From JBBTXJ01 sp038061815 (lineage in GTDB: Bacteria; Patescibacteriota; Patescibacteriia; Magasanikbacterales; JBBTXJ01): a DNA stretch of 9,314 nt. Shown piece after piece: positions 1-6,262 of the stretch (positions are counted from its first letter, which is position 1; each line of letters starts with the position of its first letter). The stretch is from positions 1-9,314 of the forward strand of contig JBBTYK010000040.1 in assembly GCA_038061815.1 (NCBI GenBank), read 5' to 3'. Both the position numbers and the translations under genes were made by a program. Below the pieces are notes generated by a model. That model was given only the letters and a program-made list of their open reading frames with translations. It was not told the origin of the DNA and made no database searches.

Positions 1-80
1 AGCGTGTTGAGTGAGTGGGCACCCGCCGAGGGAACCGCGCCTGACGAGCCGAGTTAGCGGAGGCACGGGATACAGGGTCA
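1..80. other. Uncharacterised 3' flank of the glycan operon
   Basis: These 80 bases lie downstream of the last glycosyltransferase stop codon. I see no supportable coding region, no RNA gene and no clear hairpin-plus-T-run terminator. The sequence is GC-rich with short GCCGAG repeats (near 26-31 and 48-53). It may be intergenic or the edge of a repeat continuing to the left. Confidence 0.4.
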
Positions 81-896
81 TTACCGCCACCGCAATCCCC
101 ACTTCCAAAAATACTTTAGCCAGCTTTTAATGTGAATGCGCGTCAGCGGATTGAGCAGCACCGCCTTCAAACCGGGAACAGCGGCAGACGCGCGGCGGTG
201 GCCGTGGGTCAGTCGGATATCGTGCGTATAATATACCGGCCAGCCAGATTCCCAAAATCGGCGACACCAGTCGCAATCCTCAAAATACATAAAAAACCGC
301 TCATCAAACATCCCCGCCTGCGCAATAGCCGCGCCGCGCAAAAACATCGCCGACCCCATAATCCAGTCAACCGGCTGCGTGCGCGCATGGTCAAAATCCT
401 TCATCAAAAATTCATCCACATCACGCGCCGCCCACCGATAGCGCGCATGCAAACCCAGCCGCCGCGCCGGTTGCGCAAAAAATCGCGGAAAGCGGTAACA
501 CGAATACTGCAAACTTCCGTCGCGATTCAACAACTGCGGCCCAATCATCCCGACTTTCGGATGCGCCTCCATCCAATCAAAGAGCCGCCGCAACACGTGA
601 CCGTCGGCCGGAAATTCAATATCTGGATTCACCAAAAAATAATACCGCGCCGGAGCCGCCTCCATGGCCGCGTTTTGCCCGCCGCCGAACCCGATATTTT
701 TCGGCAGCACGATGCACCGCACCTGCGGAAAATTCAATTTTAGATAATCGGCAATATCGTCATGAGACGCATTATCAACAACAACCACTCGTATGCGCAG
801 TGCGCTCTCCGCGCTATCGCGGAATAACGAAGCAAGACACCGCGCTGTGTCTTCTTTCATCTTATAATTCACAATCGTCACCGCTATATCATCCAT
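81..896 (-). CDS. Family 2 glycosyltransferase (rhamnosyltransferase-like), third of the cluster
   Basis: This 271-residue GT-A fold glycosyltransferase of family GT2 probably transfers a sugar from a nucleotide donor onto a growing surface glycan at the cytoplasmic side of the membrane. The nucleotide-binding start VTIVNYK is at residues 7-13, DNAS at 41-44, GFGGGQN at 69-75, and the metal-site equivalent NPD at 90-92. The acceptor-side block DERFFMYFEDCDWCRR (198-213) carries the ED pair typical of WbbL-like rhamnosyltransferases. The basic, aromatic C-terminus (about 255-271) could sit on the membrane. The ATG at 894-896 lies inside the 3' end of the preceding glycosyltransferase, a 13-nt overlap that suggests translational coupling; no clear Shine-Dalgarno is visible. 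It is the last gene of the operon starting at 3712. The sugar specificity cannot be read from sequence; rhamnose is suggested by the epimerase/reductase gene upstream. Confidence 0.9.
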   Translation of the reverse strand: MDDIAVTIVNYKMKEDTARCLASLFRDSAESALRIRVVVVDNASHDDIADYLKLNFPQVRCIVLPKNIGFGGGQNAAMEAAPARYYFLVNPDIEFPADGHVLRRLFDWMEAHPKVGMIGPQLLNRDGSLQYSCYRFPRFFAQPARRLGLHARYRWAARDVDEFLMKDFDHARTQPVDWIMGSAMFLRGAAIAQAGMFDERFFMYFEDCDWCRRFWESGWPVYYTHDIRLTHGHRRASAAVPGLKAVLLNPLTRIHIKSWLKYFWKWGLRWR

Positions 897-1918
897 CGCG
901 CAAGTTCAATCGGATGCGCCCTCCGCGCGCGCCGCATCGCGCGGCGCGCGTTCCACATCGTCTTGAGTAATTTTTGTTGACCGCAAAAACGAATAATCGC
1001 CGGTTCGCGCAGTAAAAGATACGCAAACTTCTTCAGTTCAAACCACAGCACCCGCGGCGTCAACGGCGCATTTTTGATGAGCGTGAACCAGTGATTGCGA
1101 TAGGAATACCTCCGCACGAGCGCGGATTTTGTTTTCCAATGCTGCGCCGCCGCGACGTCTCCTTCGCCGTCCGGCCCAGCCGCCGTCCTATCATGATACG
1201 CCACGGCGTGCGGCAGCACATACGCTTTCCACCCCATCCACCGGAGCCGCCACGCGAGGTCAACGTCCTCTTTATAACTGAAAAAATGCTCGTCAAAAAT
1301 ACCGCATTCGCCCGGCAGCCCGCGCAGCGCCGCCGCGCGAAAACAGGGCATCGCGCCCGAAACGCCGAACACTTCAACCGCGCACTCCTCGCGTCCTCCG
1401 TGAACAACTGCAGTGCGATGCGGCAAAAAATCGCACATTCCATCCTCCCACCGATGCCCGTGCATCCAATCAACCACGCGTCCCGTACGATAAGGCTGAA
1501 GGCCCAGCGTGTCAATGCGGTCAGATTTCTCGCCGGTTGCCGGGTCCCATCGCATGAGCCGCGGACTGCACGCCGCCGCACGCGGGTGCGTTTCCATAAA
1601 CTGCGCGACCTGCGCAATGCAATCCGGTTCAAGCATCATATCCTGATTCACGAGGAACACCGCGTCCGCATCGCCGTACTGCGAAAACAACCGATTGTGT
1701 CCGCCAACAAATCCGCTATTCTGCTCCCGATGTTCAACAGTGACCGGCACTGGCATGTGCGTGCACGCCGCGGTCACCACCGCCGCCGTGCCGTCCGTTG
1801 AACCGTTATCCAGCACATGCAACGCCCAATCCGCATGCGTTTGCGCGCGCAACGACGCAAAAAGATGCGAAATATACTTCGCGCCGTTCCAGGTAACGAG
1901 TTGAACAGACAATTTCAT
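884..1918 (-). CDS. Family 2 glycosyltransferase, second of the cluster
   Basis: This 344-residue GT2 enzyme is longer than its two neighbours. From the chosen start the protein begins MKLSVQLVTWNG. The motifs are DNGSTDG (37-43), SGFVGGHN (68-75), NQD (91-93) in the position usually held by NPD or DXD, and DEHFFSYKEDVDLAWRL (209-225), followed by a histidine at 242. A region at about 125-185 is longer than in the neighbours. The C-terminus is strongly basic (about 320-337), suiting membrane association. I chose ATG 1918 because the family fold starts right there and because it forms an ATGA overlap with the stop codon of the preceding gene. A GTG at 1999 would add 27 residues overlapping that gene and is less likely. 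Donor and acceptor are unknown. Confidence 0.9.
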   Translation of the reverse strand: MKLSVQLVTWNGAKYISHLFASLRAQTHADWALHVLDNGSTDGTAAVVTAACTHMPVPVTVEHREQNSGFVGGHNRLFSQYGDADAVFLVNQDMMLEPDCIAQVAQFMETHPRAAACSPRLMRWDPATGEKSDRIDTLGLQPYRTGRVVDWMHGHRWEDGMCDFLPHRTAVVHGGREECAVEVFGVSGAMPCFRAAALRGLPGECGIFDEHFFSYKEDVDLAWRLRWMGWKAYVLPHAVAYHDRTAAGPDGEGDVAAAQHWKTKSALVRRYSYRNHWFTLIKNAPLTPRVLWFELKKFAYLLLREPAIIRFCGQQKLLKTMWNARRAMRRARRAHPIELARWMI

Positions 1919-2778
1919 ACGTGCGATGCAACCCATGCCATGAATAATCCAATCGGCCGCGCGCAACCAATCGCCAGCCGATGCCGCCAGTCGCCCCACT
2001 TCTCAAAATACCGATACATACTGTCCAAAAACATTTTCTGTTTTTGATATCCCGACACGAGCGCAAAACTGCGGCCCACGCGGTCAACGCACCGCGCAAC
2101 CGGCGTATACCATACCTCCCACCCAGCGCTCCGCATGCGCTTGCAAAAATCAACCTCTTCAAACCAAATGAAAAATCGTTCGTCCAACAACCCAACGCGC
2201 AGCGCCTCGCGACGAATCAAAAAAAACGAACCGCGCACGGAATCCACGCGCGCTTCTTTTGTGTAATCAAAATCACGCATGAGGTACCTGTCCAGCGCGC
2301 GCGGAAACAGATGCGGAATTTTCAGCACAATCGCCAACTGATTCCACAACCCCGGAAACCGCCGCGCGTGCGGCACCGTCTCACCCGCCTCTGTCACCAA
2401 ATGACATCCCGCCACTCCCGCGCGCTGATGCGCGTCCATCCACGCAACCATCTTTTGCAACGTATCCGGAAACACGCGCATGTCGGGATTTAACAGCAAC
2501 ACATACCGTCCGCGCGCCTGTTCAATCGCCTGATTATTCGCGCGCGCGAATCCAACGTTCGTGTTGTTGAACATCACGCACAGCCGTGGTTCGCGCCCGG
2601 CAAACTCACGGAGCATATCGCGCGTGCCATCGGTGGAATTATTGTCCACCACGAACACTTCAAACGAGACGGTCCCGCCTGTGGCGAAAAAAACCGCCTC
2701 CAAGGATTCTTGCAGGTACTGTTTTACGTTCCAGCTGACGGTAATAATGGAGCAATCAGGCGTTGGGGCATTAGGCAT
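1915..2778 (-). CDS. Family 2 glycosyltransferase (rhamnosyltransferase-like), first of the cluster
   Basis: This 287-residue GT2 enzyme shares the layout of the 81-896 gene: CSIITVSWN (9-17), DNNSTDG (45-51), NVGFARANN (74-82), NPDMRV (97-102), then GSFFLIRREAL (183-193) and DERFFIWFEEVDFCKR (199-214). This pattern, with NPD and a late E-x-D block, is characteristic of WbbL/RfbF-like rhamnosyltransferases, but the family is broad. The C-terminal tail (about 268-287) is moderately hydrophobic. ATG 2778 is preferred over an upstream TTG at 2934, which would add 52 basic residues lying wholly within the previous gene. With this start the gene overlaps the epimerase/reductase stop by 8 nt. It shares the motif spacing of the 81-896 product, so the two may be paralogues. 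Confidence 0.9.
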   Translation of the reverse strand: MPNAPTPDCSIITVSWNVKQYLQESLEAVFFATGGTVSFEVFVVDNNSTDGTRDMLREFAGREPRLCVMFNNTNVGFARANNQAIEQARGRYVLLLNPDMRVFPDTLQKMVAWMDAHQRAGVAGCHLVTEAGETVPHARRFPGLWNQLAIVLKIPHLFPRALDRYLMRDFDYTKEARVDSVRGSFFLIRREALRVGLLDERFFIWFEEVDFCKRMRSAGWEVWYTPVARCVDRVGRSFALVSGYQKQKMFLDSMYRYFEKWGDWRHRLAIGCARPIGLFMAWVASHV

Positions 2779-3712
2779 ACTCCGTAAACACCGCTGCCCC
2801 AAGCGACAATTTATTTCGCGTTTCTTCCTCGGTTTTTTGTAAAATCGCGCGGCCTTCATCCGCCGCAAGCCGCGTTTTGAACTGCGCCAAAATCTCGCGA
2901 AGCCGCGCATGAATTTCCGGCAACGCAATACCAAGCGCGTTCAATTTCGCGCAAGACAACACGGCATCCACGCGTTTAGCGAGCGTCATGCGATTTAATT
3001 CCTCTTTCGTTATTTTGACGCACACCATATCGGGCTTCACCATTTCTTGCAGCAACAGCGCAATGTCATACGGCGTAATTATCCCTTCGTTCACCACATT
3101 AAACGTGCCGGTTGCATCGCGCCGCACCAGCGCATCCGTAACCCCCATAAGGTCTTCAACAATCGTGCACGAATTGGCGGTGTCAACAAAATGAGAATAC
3201 GTAAGCAATTTCGTCACGGCGTTTCGCGTGGACACCTTTCCTGAAAGCAATTGTCGCGGCCGCAGGATGAGCGCCTTCAAACCATGCCGTTTTGCGTAAT
3301 CGTTCACCAGATGCTCCGCCCACACTTTCGTCCACGCGTAAAAACAGAGCGGACTCACCGGAGCGTCTTCCGTCCACACCTCGTCTTTTGTTTTGCTTTC
3401 TTGCACGCAACCGGATGAAAGATGCACGAGATAAACGCCGCGCTCCGCGCATACCGCCGCCACGGCCGCCGCGCCGAGCGTGTTGATATCAAAACATTCA
3501 AGTTGATGCTGTTCACACCAGTCAATGTTGGTTTTCGCCGCCGCGTTGATGACGAGGTCCGGATGAAATCCGTCAATCGCCGCCGCCACGGCCGCGCGAT
3601 TGCGAATATCAAGGTCGGGCGTCTCAACCGCCGCGCCGTTCGCGCCGAAGTACTCGTGATAAAACTGGCCCAGTTGCCCGCGGCCGAAAATGAGTACGCG
3701 TGATGGTTGCAT
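2771..3712 (-). CDS. NRS/ER-like nucleotide-4-keto-6-deoxyglucose 3,5-epimerase/4-reductase (RmlD superfamily)
   Basis: This 313-residue short-chain dehydrogenase is predicted to convert a 4-keto-6-deoxy-glucose nucleotide to the rhamnose form with NAD(P)H. The cofactor loop is GRGQLG (10-15), DLDI is at 33-36, VINAAAKTNIDWCE spans 54-67, and the YxxxK pair is Y125/K129 in FYAWTK. The usual RmlD block STDYVFDG is replaced by LSSGCVQE (98-105). From memory this resembles plant NRS/ER (UER1) and the mimivirus enzyme, as do NVDWCE-like and NPRNFITK-like segments. The cysteine (C102) and lysine (K168 in NAVTK) align with residues reported as the epimerase acid/base pair of Arabidopsis NRS/ER (Cys115, Lys183). 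ATG 3712 is preferred over TTG 3748 because the Rossmann strand begins immediately and a promoter ends 7 nt upstream. It heads the glycan operon. No 4,6-dehydratase gene is present here, so its substrate must come from elsewhere. Plain RmlD remains possible. Confidence 0.85.
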   Translation of the reverse strand: MQPSRVLIFGRGQLGQFYHEYFGANGAAVETPDLDIRNRAAVAAAIDGFHPDLVINAAAKTNIDWCEQHQLECFDINTLGAAAVAAVCAERGVYLVHLSSGCVQESKTKDEVWTEDAPVSPLCFYAWTKVWAEHLVNDYAKRHGLKALILRPRQLLSGKVSTRNAVTKLLTYSHFVDTANSCTIVEDLMGVTDALVRRDATGTFNVVNEGIITPYDIALLLQEMVKPDMVCVKITKEELNRMTLAKRVDAVLSCAKLNALGIALPEIHARLREILAQFKTRLAADEGRAILQKTEEETRNKLSLGAAVFTEYA

Positions 3713-3719
3713 ACCAATT

Positions 3720-3748
3720 AAAATACGCCTACCCGCGGCGTACGTCAA
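3720..3748 (-). promoter_or_regulatory. Sigma70-type promoter of the glycan operon
   Basis: On the minus strand TTGACG (3743-3748), a 17-nt spacer and TATTTT (3720-3725) give a good -35/-10 pair. The -10 box ends 7 nt before the ATG at 3712, so a start at the usual distance falls at or next to the ATG and the mRNA would be leaderless. No Shine-Dalgarno is present. The prediction is from sequence only. Confidence 0.6.
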
Positions 3749-3770
3749 TGCCTGTGGTCGCGCAACAAGA

Positions 3771-5432
3771 TTATCGTTTCTTCGCCTGTTTTTTCGTCAC
3801 CGTGCGCGCCTCTTCCACTAATTCCTCAATCTCCTTCTCCTCCTCCTGCCATCCCGCATCCTTAGTTCCCAATTCCGCCATCCGCTTGCGGTAAATCGCA
3901 AATGCGCCGAATCCAAGCGCGGCCAGTGAAGACGCAAACGCGAGCAACAGCAATATGGTGCGCAGCAGCTGATTTGTTTCGTACAGCGGCGCGGTGTCAT
4001 CGCCGTCCCGCACGCCGTCGCCGTCCGTATCGGGATTCAGCGGGTCCGTGCGGCGCTCCAGCTCCTTGCCGTCCGGAGACCCGTCATCGTCGGTGTCCGC
4101 TTTAGTCGGATTTGTATTCACAATCAGCGCCTCCTCGCCGTCAGCCACCGTATCATCATCCGTATCCGCCTTCAACGGATCCGTTCCCTTCTCCTGTTCC
4201 TCTTTATCCTGCAACCCGTCATCATCTGTATCCGCTTTGCGCGGATTTGTTTTGAGCGACAGCTCCACCTCATCGGACACGCCGTCATTATCGTCATCGG
4301 TGTCTGCGTTATCGCCAGTACCGTCTTTATCCGAATCAACTGACTCTTTGCCGTCCTTTGGAAACGCGTCCTCGCCGTCTTTAACGCCGTCGCCGTCCGT
4401 ATCCGCCTTCAATGGATTTGTGCCGCCGTCCAGCTCTTCTTTGTCCTTCAATCCATCTTCATCGGAATCCGCGCGCGTGGGATTCGTCTTTTGAGTGATT
4501 TCAAATCCGTCGTGCAAGCCGTCGTCGTCGGAATCAATTTTGTTCGGGTCAGTGCCGCGATTCAATTCATCGCCATCGCTCAATCCGTCGCCGTCCGAAT
4601 CCTCTTTTTTCGGGTTCATCCCCCGCTCCACCTCCGCGCCATCCTTGATGCCGTCGCCGTCGGAGTCTTGATTGTGCGCATCTGTTTTGAATTCCGCTTC
4701 CTTATCATCTGAAAGACCGTCGTTATCGTCGTCCGAATCGCCGTTATCGCCCAATCCATCGCCGTCAGCGTCTTTTGACTCTTTCGCATCGCGCGGAAAT
4801 ACATCCTGCTTATCGTCTACACCGTCGCCGTCAGAATCCGCCTTGCGCGGGTCCGTGCCTTTTTCCAATTCATCTTTATCGTTCAATCCGTCGCCGTCGC
4901 CGTCCGCTTTTTTGGGGTCACTCCCGATTTCCTCCTCTTTGGCGTCGGTCAAGCCGTCGTTGTCGTCATCGGGGTCAACCTGATTTCCGATGTCATCTCC
5001 ATCCGTGTCAGTGTCAACAAAATAATTCGTTTTGATGAGCGATGCCGTCGGATTGAGCTGCGCATCCGGCACAGACACCGTGTTGCCTTTCTCGTCAACA
5101 GCCTGCGCGCTCAAGAACGACGCGGTAATTTCGTGGTCGCCCTCCACCGCCTCCCACAGGAGCGAAATTTGTTTCGCTTCTTCGAGATTTACATTGACCG
5201 GCACTGAACCTATCAAATTTTTATTGTCGTAAAAACCTATTGTGCCTTCCAATTGCTGATACGTATTGTTCACCACCACGGTGTGAAGTTTCACGCGGTC
5301 GCCCGCAAAAAAAACATCCTGCGAAAACCAGATGCCCTGCGACGGCACAAAACCAACCGGCGCCGCGAAGGCCGGAGTGGTGAACAAAAATGCGAGTGAC
5401 GCGCCAAGCGCGACTCGGTATGCAATACCCAT
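3771..5432 (-). CDS. Secreted, membrane-anchored thrombospondin type-3 repeat protein
   Basis: This 553-residue surface protein has a signal peptide at residues 1-23 (hydrophobic core followed by AFA-A). A beta-rich domain at about 24-130 resembles CARDB-type Ig-like modules. From about 140 to 480 there is a long array of TSP3 calcium-binding units of the type DSDGDGLxD..E...GTDPxKAD. A single transmembrane helix at about 489-514 precedes a charged cytosolic tail (515-553) with a Glu-rich stretch and a Lys-rich end. Each repeat supplies Asp side chains for Ca2+, and the array probably forms a stiff stalk holding the N-terminal domain away from the cell. DDDNDG recurs at 155, 235 and 380, and FPxDxKES at 212 and 357, showing a higher-order duplication. 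The ATG overlaps the MBL stop by one base (TAATG), so it is coupled to the comEC-MBL unit. An adhesion or cell-contact role is plausible but unproven. Confidence 0.88.
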   Translation of the reverse strand: MGIAYRVALGASLAFLFTTPAFAAPVGFVPSQGIWFSQDVFFAGDRVKLHTVVVNNTYQQLEGTIGFYDNKNLIGSVPVNVNLEEAKQISLLWEAVEGDHEITASFLSAQAVDEKGNTVSVPDAQLNPTASLIKTNYFVDTDTDGDDIGNQVDPDDDNDGLTDAKEEEIGSDPKKADGDGDGLNDKDELEKGTDPRKADSDGDGVDDKQDVFPRDAKESKDADGDGLGDNGDSDDDNDGLSDDKEAEFKTDAHNQDSDGDGIKDGAEVERGMNPKKEDSDGDGLSDGDELNRGTDPNKIDSDDDGLHDGFEITQKTNPTRADSDEDGLKDKEELDGGTNPLKADTDGDGVKDGEDAFPKDGKESVDSDKDGTGDNADTDDDNDGVSDEVELSLKTNPRKADTDDDGLQDKEEQEKGTDPLKADTDDDTVADGEEALIVNTNPTKADTDDDGSPDGKELERRTDPLNPDTDGDGVRDGDDTAPLYETNQLLRTILLLLAFASSLAALGFGAFAIYRKRMAELGTKDAGWQEEEKEIEELVEEARTVTKKQAKKR

Positions 5433-6262
5433 TACGGATAGTATAGCACATCTCCCTCCACATCAGTACGGCGGATGGCGGCGCCTGCGCGTTCCAAGCG
5501 CCGAAGCACGCGTTCCGCCGGATGGCCGTATTTGTTGTTCTTCCCCGCGGAGAAGACCGCCATGTCGGGCGAGACGGCATCTAAAAATTCCTGCCCTGAA
5601 GATGAATTGCTCCCGTGGTGGCCGGCTTTCAAAATTTTCGCATGGAGCCGCGCGCCGTATTCCTGCACCAGATGATGCTCCAGTTCTTCTTCCGCATCGC
5701 CGGTCANNNNNNNNNNNNNNNNNNNNNNNNNNNNNNNNNNNNNNNNNNNNNNNNNNNNNNNNNNNNNNNNNNNNNNNNNNNNNNNNNNNNNNNNNNNNNN
5801 NNNNNNATCCTGCCGTTCCGCGCGGTCAATCAGATGCACCTCCGCGCCCTCGCGGGCGACGTTTTCTTTAAACACCGGCCACTGCGCATCGTTCGCATTA
5901 TCTCTCCCCGTCCACCATACGCGCTCCACGCGATACCGAGCCAGCACATCCATGCACCCCAAATAATGGTCCAAATCCGGATGTGTCACCACGAGATACT
6001 CAATGGTGCGGTCAAAAAATGGCATCTGCCTTCCGAGCCCTTGAAGCACCGCGCGCGACGGGCCGCAATCCACGAGCATCTGCGTTTTCGCGTCAAGAAA
6101 AATGAGTGTGCCGTCGCCTTGGCCGACATCAAGAAACGCAAAGTGAAAATCGCCGCGCCGCGGTTCGCGCGTAACCACAAACAGCGCCGCCAGCGCTATC
6201 ACGAGGAGGCCGGCGACAACGACGGTAAGCGTTTTTTCAAAAGTAGCCATACTATTTGTCAT
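5432..6262 (-). CDS. ComEC-type metallo-beta-lactamase-fold hydrolase, interrupted by a sequence gap
   Basis: This is the MBL part that is normally fused to the C-terminus of ComEC, here a separate gene; it may degrade or process the non-transported DNA strand. From ATG 6262 there is one N-terminal membrane helix (about 11-30), so the catalytic domain should face outward. It is followed by FLDVGQGDG, LVDCGPS and the metal motif THPDLDHYLG (the ComEC-family HxDxDH variant). After the gap come TGDAEEELE, LKAGHHGSNSSS and the closing NNKYGHP block. The 100 N bases (5707-5806) interrupt it, but both flanks read in the same frame. The start is uncertain: ATG 6262 overlaps comEC by 11 nt, while ATG 6250 lies one base after its stop (TAG-T-ATG); a TTG at 6277 is less likely. 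It ends in the TAATG junction with the TSP3 gene. The frame of the missing part cannot be verified. Confidence 0.88.
   Translation of the reverse strand: MTNSMATFEKTLTVVVAGLLVIALAALFVVTREPRRGDFHFAFLDVGQGDGTLIFLDAKTQMLVDCGPSRAVLQGLGRQMPFFDRTIEYLVVTHPDLDHYLGCMDVLARYRVERVWWTGRDNANDAQWPVFKENVAREGAEVHLIDRAERQDXXXXXXXXXXXXXXXXXXXXXXXXXXXXXXXXXXTGDAEEELEHHLVQEYGARLHAKILKAGHHGSNSSSGQEFLDAVSPDMAVFSAGKNNKYGHPAERVLRRLERAGAAIRRTDVEGDVLYYP
5707..5806. other. Assembly gap of 100 N
   Basis: Exactly 100 undefined bases lie inside the metallo-beta-lactamase gene. A round 100 is a conventional placeholder for a gap of unknown size. In ComEC-family MBL domains the stretch missing here is, from memory, around 40 residues rather than 33-34, so the true gap may be somewhat longer. 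Confidence 0.97.

Noticed and set aside
1..80. Rho-independent terminator after the glycan operon
   Set aside because: GC-rich short complementary stretches occur, but no convincing stem is followed by a T-run on the minus strand.
132..743. Long plus-strand open frame opposite the 81-896 glycosyltransferase
   Set aside because: It is a shadow of the real gene: Arg/Pro/His-rich text with no recognisable family, opposite a protein with clear GT2 motifs.
1919..1999. Longer GTG start (1999) for the second glycosyltransferase
   Set aside because: The extra 27 residues lie inside the upstream gene and do not belong to the GT2 fold; ATG 1918 forms an ATGA overlap.
2779..2934. TTG start (2934) adding 52 residues to the first glycosyltransferase
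   Set aside because: The extension is highly basic, lies inside the epimerase/reductase gene and precedes a normal GT2 N-terminus at ATG 2778.
3994..4494. Ser/Pro-rich plus-strand open frame opposite the TSP3 gene
   Set aside because: Its repeats are the antisense of the Asp-rich TSP3 codons; the minus-strand protein has a signal peptide, repeats and membrane anchor.
4000..5010. Repetitive DNA that could be mistaken for a CRISPR array or satellite
   Set aside because: The periodicity is that of coding TSP3 repeats, with no constant repeat and no unique spacers.
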